Assembly: GCA_902805805.1 (NCBI GenBank)
Contig: CADCUE010000211.1
Span: forward strand, 1 to 29,489
Reading direction: 5' to 3'
Origin: an uncultured Frankineae bacterium
GTDB lineage: Bacteria; Actinomycetota; Actinomycetes; Mycobacteriales; SCTD01
DNA: 29,489 nucleotides
The notes below the pieces were generated by a model. It did not search any database. It was not told the origin of the DNA and saw only the letters and a list, made by a program, of their open reading frames with translations. The translations under genes and the position numbers were made by a program. This document shows, one piece after another, positions 8,057-16,780 of this stretch (its first letter is position 1; each line of letters opens with the position of its first letter).

Positions 8057-9187
8057 GTGAGCGCTCGCGACTACGTCGAGAAGGACTACTACGCCGCTCT
8101 CGGCGTCCCCCAGGACGCCGACGCGGCGGACATCAAGAAGGCCTACCGCAAGCTCGCCCGCGACCTGCACCCGGACACGAACCCGGGCGGGGAGGCGCGC
8201 TTCAAGGAGGTCTCCGAGGCCTACGACGTGCTCTCCGACCCCGACAAGCGCAAGGAGTACGACGAGGCCCGGTCGCTGTTCGGGTCCGGGGGCTACCGGT
8301 CCGGCAGCTACGCCGGTGGAGGGGTTCCGGGCTTCGACCTGGGAGACCTGTTCGCGCGGGCCGGCGGGCAGTCCGGAGGTCTGGGCGACGTCTTCGGCGG
8401 GCTGTTCGGCGGCGGGCGCTCGACCGGCACCGCCGGCCGGGCCCCGCGCCGGGGCAGCGACGTGGAGGCGGACGTCACGCTGTCGTTCCTCGACGCGCTG
8501 CGCGGCGCGACGGTGCCGCTGCGCCTGACCACCACCGGGCCGTGCACCACCTGCGGCGGCACCGGAGCCGCACCCGGCACGTCGCCCAAGACGTGCGCCA
8601 CGTGCGACGGCGCCGGCGTGACCTCCCGCAGCCAGGGCGGTTTCGCCTTCAGCGAGCCCTGCCGCGCCTGTCGCGGCACCGGCCGCACGGTCGAGACGCC
8701 GTGCCCCGGGTGCCGCGGCGAGGGGCGTGCCATCAGTGGCAAGACGCTCAACGTGCGCATCCCCGCCGGAGTCGCTGACGGGCAGAAGGTGCGCCTCGCC
8801 GGTCGCGGCGGGGAGGGCGAGCGGGGCGGGCCGGCGGGGGACCTGCTCGTGAACGTGCACGTCACGCCGCACCCGTACCTCGGCCGCAAGGACGACCACC
8901 TGACGATCACCGTGCCCATCACCTTCCCGGAGGCGGTCCTCGGCGCGCAGGTGAGCGTCCCGACCCTGGACGGGCCGGTGACGGTGAAGATCCCGCCGGG
9001 GACCTCGAGCGGGCGCACGCTGCGCGTCCGGGGGCGGGGGGTGCCGGGCAAGGGCGGCGACCTGCTGGTCACCGTCGACGTCGCGGTCCCGCAGAAGATC
9101 TCGGGTGAGGCGCGCAAGCACCTCGAGGCCTTCGCCGCGGCGGCGCCGGACGACCCGCGGGCCCACCTGGCGGCAGGGCTGTCGTGA
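8057..9187 (+). CDS. dnaJ: Chaperone protein DnaJ (Hsp40)
   Basis: This co-chaperone delivers clients to DnaK and stimulates its ATPase. The 376-residue protein is a full type I DnaJ. It has an N-terminal J domain with the HPD triad at residues 38-40, then a Gly-rich region (about 75-125). The zinc-binding domain has four CxxCxGxG-type repeats with cysteines at 163/166, 180/183, 202/205 and 216/219. The C-terminal substrate-binding domains include [16 protein letters not shown] and [17 protein letters not shown]. The GTG start at 8057 is chosen because GGGAGGGG lies just upstream and the J domain begins directly after it; the frame is open further upstream only as overlap with grpE. Its position before hspR matches the DnaJ1 of other actinobacteria. 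Confidence 0.97.
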   Translation: MSARDYVEKDYYAALGVPQDADAADIKKAYRKLARDLHPDTNPGGEARFKEVSEAYDVLSDPDKRKEYDEARSLFGSGGYRSGSYAGGGVPGFDLGDLFARAGGQSGGLGDVFGGLFGGGRSTGTAGRAPRRGSDVEADVTLSFLDALRGATVPLRLTTTGPCTTCGGTGAAPGTSPKTCATCDGAGVTSRSQGGFAFSEPCRACRGTGRTVETPCPGCRGEGRAISGKTLNVRIPAGVADGQKVRLAGRGGEGERGGPAGDLLVNVHVTPHPYLGRKDDHLTITVPITFPEAVLGAQVSVPTLDGPVTVKIPPGTSSGRTLRVRGRGVPGKGGDLLVTVDVAVPQKISGEARKHLEAFAAAAPDDPRAHLAAGLS

Positions 9188-9594
9188 TGGACGACGACGC
9201 GCCCGTCTTCGTCATCTCGGTGGCCGCGGAGCTGTCGGGGATGCACCCGCAGACGCTGCGGCAGTACGACCGGCTGGGCCTCGTCACCCCCGGGCGCTCC
9301 GGGGGCGGCGGGCGGCGCTACTCGTCCCGCGACGTCGCCCTGCTGCGCGAGGTCCAGCGCCTGAGCCAGGAGGAGGGCGTCAACCTCGCCGGCATCAAGC
9401 GCATCATCGACCTCGAGAACCAGGTGCAGGCCCTGCAGTCCCGCGTCGCCGAGCTGCGCCAGGACCTCGCGGAGGCGCACGCCGCGCTCGGCGCTGCCCG
9501 CGACAGCGTCGTGGCCAGCATGCGGCGCGACCTCGTCCCGGTGCGCGACGCAGCGCTGGTCGTCTGGAAGCCCGCGCCGCGCCCGCAGGGCTGA
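9187..9594 (+). CDS. hspR: Heat-shock repressor HspR (MerR family)
   Basis: HspR is the actinobacterial repressor of heat-shock genes. It binds HAIR elements, needs DnaK as co-repressor, and releases DNA when DnaK is drawn off by unfolded protein. The 135-residue protein has a MerR-type winged-helix domain (residues about 7-75; ISVAAELSGMHPQTLRQYDRLGLVTP then RRYSSRDVALLREVQRL). A dimerising coiled coil follows (NQVQALQSRVAELRQDL). The ATG at 9187 overlaps the dnaJ stop (TGATG), so the two are translationally coupled; GTG at 9184 is an alternative one codon earlier. It closes the dnaK operon. HAIR sites are visible before dnaK and clpB in this window. Confidence 0.95.
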   Translation: MDDDAPVFVISVAAELSGMHPQTLRQYDRLGLVTPGRSGGGGRRYSSRDVALLREVQRLSQEEGVNLAGIKRIIDLENQVQALQSRVAELRQDLAEAHAALGAARDSVVASMRRDLVPVRDAALVVWKPAPRPQG

Positions 9595-9632
9595 GGCGCG
9601 CCGTCCTGTGGCACGCCGAGCGGCGGGGCTCT

Positions 9633-9652
9633 CGACGGCCACCGGACCGTCG
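9633..9652. terminator. Probable terminator between hspR and the TauE/SafE permease gene
   Basis: CGACGGCC and GGACCGTCG pair as an 8-bp stem with one bulged A and a 3-base loop. It lies between two convergent genes, so it could stop transcription from both sides. There is no U-run. Confidence 0.35.
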
Positions 9653-9684
9653 TCTTCCGCTGACGCGAACCCGTGCGCGGACCG

Positions 9685-10410
9685 TCAGCCCAGGAGGGTG
9701 CGCGCCAGGAGCACGAGGGCGCCCGTCGCCGACAGCAGCAGCACCGCCGCCCGCAGGCGAGGGCCGTCGATGCGCGTGCGCACGGGTCCCGAGAGCAGGA
9801 ACCCCGCCACGAGGAACGGCAGCAGCGCCAGCGCCCGCAGCAGCTCCCGTTGACCGATCTCCCCGGCGAGCGCCAGGGCGCCGCCGGACAGCACGTTGCC
9901 GACCAGGAAGTACAGGCCCATCGTCGAGCGCAGCCGGGCTCCGCTCGCGTGCTGGTACAGCATCGCGACCGGCGGTCCGCCGATGGACGTGGCGGTGCCG
10001 CTGACGCCGCTGACCGCCCCCGCGACCAGCAGCGCCCGCGGTGTCGGACGTGCGTCCCACGATGTGACGGACAGGACCACGGCACCGAGCACGACGACGG
10101 CGACGACGATCGCCGTCGTCCGTGCGGGCTGCGTGACGACGACCCAGGAGCCGAGCGCGATCCCGGGCAGGCGCCCGGTCAGCGCGAAGCCGAGGCCCGA
10201 CCAGTCCACGTCGTGCAGCTCGCGCACCGACGTCAGCACCGGCAGCAGGCTGGTGACGAGCAGGATGGTCGCCGGAACGAGCGTGGGGTCGAGCAGCGCC
10301 ATGACGGGTGCGGCGATGAGGCCGAGGCCGAGCCCGACCGAGCCCTGCACGGCGGCGCCGGCCAGCACGGCCAGGCCGGTCAGCAGCAGCACGGTCGGGT
10401 CCAGGTCCAC
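9685..10410 (-). CDS. TauE/SafE-type (TSUP) membrane permease
   Basis: Predicted integral membrane transporter of the 4-toluene sulfonate uptake permease (TauE/SafE) family, which exports or imports small sulfur- or carbon-containing anions. The 241-residue protein is almost entirely hydrophobic with about eight membrane segments. It shows the family pattern of two homologous halves, each opening with a Gly-rich segment: [18 protein letters not shown] near the N-terminus and [19 protein letters not shown] in the middle. GTG at 10410 is chosen because a TAGCCT -10 box ends 7 bases upstream, which fits a leaderless mRNA. The substrate is unknown. It is convergent with hspR and divergent from clpB. 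It sits inside the heat-shock block, but no HAIR element is placed to control it clearly. Confidence 0.82.
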   Translation of the reverse strand: MDLDPTVLLLTGLAVLAGAAVQGSVGLGLGLIAAPVMALLDPTLVPATILLVTSLLPVLTSVRELHDVDWSGLGFALTGRLPGIALGSWVVVTQPARTTAIVVAVVVLGAVVLSVTSWDARPTPRALLVAGAVSGVSGTATSIGGPPVAMLYQHASGARLRSTMGLYFLVGNVLSGGALALAGEIGQRELLRALALLPFLVAGFLLSGPVRTRIDGPRLRAAVLLLSATGALVLLARTLLG

Positions 10411-10417
10411 CGGGCGC

Positions 10418-10423
10418 AGGCTA
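10418..10423 (-). promoter_or_regulatory. Leaderless -10 box of the TauE/SafE permease gene
   Basis: TAGCCT on the minus strand ends 7 bases before the GTG at 10410, which puts the expected transcription start at or next to the start codon. On the plus strand the overlapping TACGGT at 10422-10427 could serve transcription toward clpB. Confidence 0.5.
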
Positions 10424-10483
10424 CGGTCGAGCCGGCTCTGCGGGGCACGGCGACGGCCGCGACATGACGACGACGACGCTCGA

Positions 10484-10504
10484 CCTGAGCGGAACACGCT
10501 CAAC
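10484..10504. promoter_or_regulatory. HAIR element 3 (HspR operator) upstream of clpB
   Basis: CCTGAGC, seven bases, GCTCAAC. This matches CTTGAGT-N7-ACTCAAG at 10 of 14 defined positions with the exact spacer and the core TGAG/CTCA intact. It lies about 50 bases upstream of the clpB start. Its likeness to the two dnaK sites supports HspR control of clpB. Confidence 0.7.
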
Positions 10505-10555
10505 CCTGACGGCGTTGTCCCGATCGACGACCCACGTGACCGAGAGGAGACGCCC

Positions 10556-13150
<2,595 letters not shown>

Positions 13151-13186
13151 AACTGCTCAGGCGGACCGTCCGAGCGAGCGGAGACG

Positions 13187-13960
13187 ATGCGGGACATGAC
13201 CCGTCAGCCTCCCTCCACCGTCCGTCGCCGACCGACCGGGCCGACCGAGCCCGTCCAGGCCGGGCACGGGGTGGGCCGGCCCCTGGCAGCGCTGGCCCTC
13301 GCCGTCGTCGTGTTCATGCAGATCGGCACCTTCGCCCGGCCGCTGGGCGACGTCGGGGCCGTCCGCGCCGCCGACTGGCTCGACCTGCTCACTCCGTGGG
13401 CGGTGGTCGGCGCTGCGGCCTGGGTGCTCGTCCGCTGCCGGGCCGCGACCGTCGGCGCTCCCCCCGACCGGCTGGCCTGGGGGCTGCTGGCGGTCGGGGG
13501 CCTGGCCTTCGCCGAGGGCAAGGGACTGCACCTGGCCGCCAACTCGGTCGGCAACACGGCCCCCACCGGAGCGGCGGCCGACGTCGCCCACCTGTGGGAC
13601 GAAGGCGTCGGCCACTGGATCTGGTACCTCGGGCTGCTGCTCGTCGTGGCTGCCGTGACGCGGGCGGTGCTCGACGGTCGCGGCGCCGGGGTGCGCACCG
13701 GCGCTGCCGGCGTGGTCCTGGCGCTGCTGACGGGCTTCAGCCTGGCCAACACGTGGATCGAGGGGCGCACGCCGTGGCTCGGCCTGGCAGCAGCCGCCGG
13801 CTTCACCGCCTGGGGCCTGCGCGGGCGCACCCGAGGCGGGACGCTGTGGGTGGCCTGCTTCGGCCTCGCCCTGGTGCAGCTCGTCGGCTGGGGCGCCTAC
13901 TGGTGGCTCACCGACGGGCGGGTGTTCCCGGAGTACTACGAGGTCTTCACCTGGCTGTGA
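13187..13960 (+). CDS. Multi-pass membrane protein, function unknown
   Basis: I do not recognise the family. The 257-residue protein has a short basic, Pro-rich cytosolic N-terminus (to about residue 30) and then about seven hydrophobic segments to near the C-terminus. Polar residues cluster in or next to the membrane: Glu110, Lys112, His115 and Asn119 (EGKGLHLAANS), then His135, Asp138, Glu139 and His143 (HLWDEGVGHWIWYLG). Such a His/Asp/Glu pattern would suit a metal site or an integral-membrane hydrolase, but this is inference only. ATG at 13187 has GGAG close upstream; ATG at 13196 is possible. It begins 36 bases after clpB on the same strand and might be read through from it. It ends before pyrE, which has its own -10 box. 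Confidence 0.8.
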   Translation: MRDMTRQPPSTVRRRPTGPTEPVQAGHGVGRPLAALALAVVVFMQIGTFARPLGDVGAVRAADWLDLLTPWAVVGAAAWVLVRCRAATVGAPPDRLAWGLLAVGGLAFAEGKGLHLAANSVGNTAPTGAAADVAHLWDEGVGHWIWYLGLLLVVAAVTRAVLDGRGAGVRTGAAGVVLALLTGFSLANTWIEGRTPWLGLAAAAGFTAWGLRGRTRGGTLWVACFGLALVQLVGWGAYWWLTDGRVFPEYYEVFTWL

Positions 13961-14031
13961 GGGGTGGCTGAGAGGGGTGGCTGCGGGGCCTCGAGCACCC
14001 AGGTCGGCGGTCGCTCCTCGAGCCGGCTGAC

Positions 14032-14037
14032 TAGGCT
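14032..14037 (+). promoter_or_regulatory. Likely leaderless -10 box of pyrE
   Basis: TAGGCT ends 8 bases before the pyrE GTG at 14046. There is no ribosome-binding sequence between the box and the start, so transcription probably begins at or within a couple of bases of the start codon. Confidence 0.5.
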
Positions 14038-14045
14038 CCACCCGC

Positions 14046-14594
14046 GTGACCGACCGCGAGCAGCTGCTGTCCCTCGTCCGCGAGCTGGCCGTGGTCCACG
14101 GCCGCGTGACGCTGTCCTCCGGTCGCGAGGCGGACTACTACGTGGACCTGCGCCGGATCACGCTGAGCGGCCTGGCCGCACCGCTGGTCGGCCGGACGCT
14201 GCTCGAGCTCACCGCCGACCTCGACTACGAGGCGGTCGGCGGCCTGACCATGGGCGCCGACCCGATCGCCGCGGCGATGCTGCACGCGGCCGCGGTCCAG
14301 GGCCGGCGGCTGGACGCCTTCGTCGTCCGCAAGTCGGCCAAGGCCCACGGCCTGCAGCGGCGGGTGGAGGGGCCGGAGATCGACGGCCGCCGCGTCCTGG
14401 TCGTGGAGGACACGACGACGACGGGCGGCTCCCCGCTCACGGCGCTCGAGGCCGTGCGGGCAGCCGGAGCCGTGCCGGTCGCGGTCGCCACGATCGCGGA
14501 CCGGGCGACCGGCGCGGGCGAGAAGATCGAGGCCGAGGGCGTGCCCTACCGGTTCCTGTACTCCCTGGAGGACCTGGGGCTCAGTCCGTCGTGA
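14046..14594 (+). CDS. pyrE: Orotate phosphoribosyltransferase
   Basis: Fifth step of pyrimidine synthesis: orotate plus PRPP gives orotidine 5'-phosphate. The 182-residue protein is a typical short actinobacterial PyrE. The type I PRPP-binding motif LVVEDTTTTGGS spans about residues 118-129. The N-terminal part VTLSSGREADYYVDLRRITL is the family's substrate hood region, and VGGLTMGADPIA and the Lys-containing loop FVVRKSAKAHGLQRR match catalytic-loop elements. The GTG start at 14046 lies just behind a TAGGCT box with no ribosome site, so the mRNA may be leaderless. The 3' end overlaps the 3' end of the convergent dedA-family gene by 14 bases. In mycobacteria pyrE is also a near neighbour of clpB. 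Confidence 0.96.
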   Translation: MTDREQLLSLVRELAVVHGRVTLSSGREADYYVDLRRITLSGLAAPLVGRTLLELTADLDYEAVGGLTMGADPIAAAMLHAAAVQGRRLDAFVVRKSAKAHGLQRRVEGPEIDGRRVLVVEDTTTTGGSPLTALEAVRAAGAVPVAVATIADRATGAGEKIEAEGVPYRFLYSLEDLGLSPS

Positions 14595-15276
14595 CGTCGT
14601 CCGGCAGCGTCCGGGCCGAGTCCGGCGGCGGGCCCGCGCGGTGCTCGCGGCGGGCGCGCAGGATCTCGACGACGATCGGCATCACCGACAGCGCGACGAT
14701 GCCGAGGATGATCGGCTCGACGTTCTCCGCGACGAACTCGATCCCTCCGAGGAAGTAGCCGAGCAGGACGACGCCGGCTCCCCACAGCACCCCGCCGACG
14801 ATGTTGTAGACGACGAAGGTGCGGTAGCGCATCCGGCTGACGCCCGCGACGACCGGGGCGAAGGTGCGCACGATCGGGACGAAGCGCGCCACCACGATGG
14901 TGCGCGCGCCGTACCGCTCGAAGTAGTCGTAGGCCTTGTCGACGTACTCCTGCTGGAAGAACCGGGAGTCGGGGCGGTTGAAGATGTGCGGTCCGGCCTT
15001 GCGGCCGATGAGGTAGCCGACCTGGTCACCGGCGATCGCCGCCATCGGCACCGTGAGCAGCACCAGCCACAGCGGCAGCACGTCCTGCGTGTTGATGAGC
15101 AGCCCGGCGGTGAACAGCAGCGAGTCGCCCGGCAGGAAGAAGCCGACGAGCAGGCCGCTCTCGACGAAGACCACGACGAGCAGGGCCAGCAGGCCGGCGC
15201 CCACGAGGGCCTCGGGCGACAGCCACTCCGGTCCCAGAGCGAGCTGCACGGGCGCGGAGGACGGGGTCACGGACAC
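14581..15276 (-). CDS. DedA-family membrane protein
   Basis: Member of the DedA/VTT (SNARE-associated Golgi protein) family, integral membrane proteins linked to undecaprenyl-phosphate or phospholipid translocation and to envelope homeostasis. The 231-residue protein has the family features: VESGLLVGFFLPGDSLLFTAG (re-entrant loop with FxPGD), AAIAGDQVGYLIGRKAG (GDxxGYxxGR), then RYGARTIVVARFVPIVRTFAPVVAG with the conserved membrane-embedded arginines. About five hydrophobic segments are seen and the C-terminus is charged. GTG at 15276 lies 6 bases behind a TAGCCT box, again suggesting a leaderless transcript; GTG two codons later is an alternative. It is divergent from the flavoprotein gene and overlaps pyrE at the 3' end. 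Confidence 0.92.
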   Translation of the reverse strand: MSVTPSSAPVQLALGPEWLSPEALVGAGLLALLVVVFVESGLLVGFFLPGDSLLFTAGLLINTQDVLPLWLVLLTVPMAAIAGDQVGYLIGRKAGPHIFNRPDSRFFQQEYVDKAYDYFERYGARTIVVARFVPIVRTFAPVVAGVSRMRYRTFVVYNIVGGVLWGAGVVLLGYFLGGIEFVAENVEPIILGIVALSVMPIVVEILRARREHRAGPPPDSARTLPDDVTTD

Positions 15277-15282
15277 CGGACC

Positions 15283-15288
15283 AGGCTA
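15283..15288 (-). promoter_or_regulatory. Leaderless -10 box of the DedA gene
   Basis: TAGCCT on the minus strand is separated from the GTG at 15276 by six bases. It lies back to back with the plus-strand -10 box at 15297-15302. Confidence 0.55.
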
Positions 15289-15296
15289 GCCGCCAG

Positions 15297-15302
15297 TACC
15301 GT
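15297..15302 (+). promoter_or_regulatory. Leaderless -10 box of the flavoprotein oxidoreductase gene
   Basis: TACCGT is separated from the ATG at 15310 by seven bases, with no ribosome-binding sequence. The matching -35 region would fall inside the first codons of the divergent DedA gene. Confidence 0.5.
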
Positions 15303-15309
15303 CCTGGCC

Positions 15310-16716
15310 ATGGCACGAGAGCGTCTGGTGGTCATCGGAGGCGACGCCGCGGGCATGAGCGCGGCCAGCCAGGCACGCAAGCGGCGGGACGTCGACGACC
15401 TCGAGATCGTCGCGTTCGAGCGCGGCCGCGCCACGTCGTACTCCGCGTGCGGCATCCCCTACTGGGTGGGTGGCGCCGTCGACACCGAGGCCGAGCTGAT
15501 CTCCCGCTCGCCGGAGCAGCACCGCGCCAACGACATCGACCTGCGCATGCGCACCGAGGTGGTCGCCCTCGACCTGTCCGCCAGGACGGTCACCGCCCGG
15601 GACCTCGAGACCGGGCGGGAGTACGACGAGCCGTACGACGCGCTGGTCTACGCGACGGGCAGCGTGCCGATGCGTCCGCAGGCGGACGGGTTCGACGCCC
15701 CGGGCGTGCACGGGGTGCAGACCCTCGACGACGGGCGTGACCTCATCGCCCACCTCGACGGTGGCGGCGTGGAGCGCGTCGTGGTGGTCGGCGGGGGCTA
15801 CATCGGGCTCGAGCTCGCTGAGGCCTGCCAGGTCCGGGGGCTGGACGTGACGGTGGTGGACCGGTCGCCGACCCCGGTCGGCACCTTCGACCCCGACATC
15901 GGCAGGTTCATCGCCGACGCCGTCACCGATCTCGGCATCCGACTGGTGCTCGGCGAGCCGGCGTCCCACGTCGAGACCGGCCCCGACGGTCGGGCCCGCG
16001 CCGTCGTCACCGCCGGCGGCACGCGCCTGCCGGCCGACCTGGTCATCCTGGGCCTCGGGGTGCGTCCGAACGTCGCCCTGGCCCGGGCCGCGGGCCTGCC
16101 CCTCGGGACCTCCGGCGGCGTCGCCGTCGACAGCCGGATGCGCACCGGGGCACCCGGCGTCTGGGCCGCCGGCGACTGCGTCGAGAGCGTCCACCGCCTG
16201 TCGGGCCAGCGGGTGGTCGTGGCGCTCGGGACGCACGCGAACAAGCAGGGCCGGGTCGTCGGCATCAACCTCGGCGGCGGCTACGCGACGTTCCCCGGGG
16301 TCATCGGCACGGCCGTCACGAAGGTCTGCGATCTCGAGGTGGCGCGGACCGGCCTGTCCGAGGCCGAGGCGGAGGCGGCCGGCTACTGCTTCGTCACGGC
16401 CTCCGTCGACTCCACCACCCGCGCCGGCTACTTCCCCGGCGCGAAGCCGATCCGCGTGAAGCTGACGGCGGAGAAGCGCAGCGGACGGCTGATCGGCGCG
16501 CAGATCGCCGGCCGCGAGGGCGCCGCCAAGCGCATCGACGTGCTGGCGACGGCGATCTGGAACGAGATGAGCGTCGACGAGGTGCTGGGCCTGGACCTGT
16601 CGTACGCGCCGCCCTTCGCCCCGGTGTGGGACCCGGTGCTGATCGCGGCACGCAAGGCCTTCGAGGCGGTGGAGGCCGACATCCGGCGCGACGTCCGCGC
16701 CGGCACGCACGGCTGA
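15310..16716 (+). CDS. CoA-disulfide-reductase-like FAD/NAD(P)H oxidoreductase
   Basis: Flavoprotein of the pyridine nucleotide-disulfide oxidoreductase class with a single active-site cysteine, as in CoA-disulfide reductase and NADH oxidase/peroxidase. The 468-residue protein has the N-terminal FAD-binding GGDAAGMSAA (about 10-19) and Cys47 in YSACGIPYW, the place of the redox cysteine in CoADR (SxxNCGxPY). The NAD(P)H-binding VVVVGGGYIGLELAEA follows, then the second FAD motif GVWAAGDCVE and a C-terminal dimerisation domain beginning near FPGVIGTAVTKVCDLEVARTG. The likely role is reduction of a low-molecular-weight disulfide or persulfide in redox balance; the exact substrate is unknown. 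The start is ATG at 15310, seven bases behind a -10 box. A strong terminator follows. Confidence 0.88.
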   Translation: MARERLVVIGGDAAGMSAASQARKRRDVDDLEIVAFERGRATSYSACGIPYWVGGAVDTEAELISRSPEQHRANDIDLRMRTEVVALDLSARTVTARDLETGREYDEPYDALVYATGSVPMRPQADGFDAPGVHGVQTLDDGRDLIAHLDGGGVERVVVVGGGYIGLELAEACQVRGLDVTVVDRSPTPVGTFDPDIGRFIADAVTDLGIRLVLGEPASHVETGPDGRARAVVTAGGTRLPADLVILGLGVRPNVALARAAGLPLGTSGGVAVDSRMRTGAPGVWAAGDCVESVHRLSGQRVVVALGTHANKQGRVVGINLGGGYATFPGVIGTAVTKVCDLEVARTGLSEAEAEAAGYCFVTASVDSTTRAGYFPGAKPIRVKLTAEKRSGRLIGAQIAGREGAAKRIDVLATAIWNEMSVDEVLGLDLSYAPPFAPVWDPVLIAARKAFEAVEADIRRDVRAGTHG

Positions 16717-16730
16717 GCGCCGGTACGGCG

Positions 16731-16763
16731 CGGGCCGGTCACCCCGCGGGGGTGACCGGCCCG
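16731..16763. terminator. Strong bidirectional terminator hairpin
   Basis: A perfect 15-bp stem (16731-16745 with 16749-16763; core GGTCACCCC / GGGGTGACC) closes on a 3-base GCG loop. It sits between the stop codons of two convergent genes, the flavoprotein and the propeller protein. No U-run is present, which is normal in this GC range. Confidence 0.85.
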
Positions 16764-16780
16764 GTGCCGAGCGGAGGAGG

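Noticed and set aside
9896..10555. In-frame upstream extension of clpB by 220 residues
   Set aside because: The extension is the shadow of the TauE/SafE permease gene. The true ClpB N-domain begins at GTG 10556 with a good ribosome site.
13962..13984. Short direct repeat GGGGTGGCTG, two copies after the membrane protein stop
   Set aside because: Two short copies in GC-rich DNA could arise by chance and no function is visible.
14641..15309. In-frame upstream extension of the flavoprotein gene by 223 residues
   Set aside because: It is antisense to the DedA gene and contains no domain. The FAD-binding motif starts right after ATG 15310.
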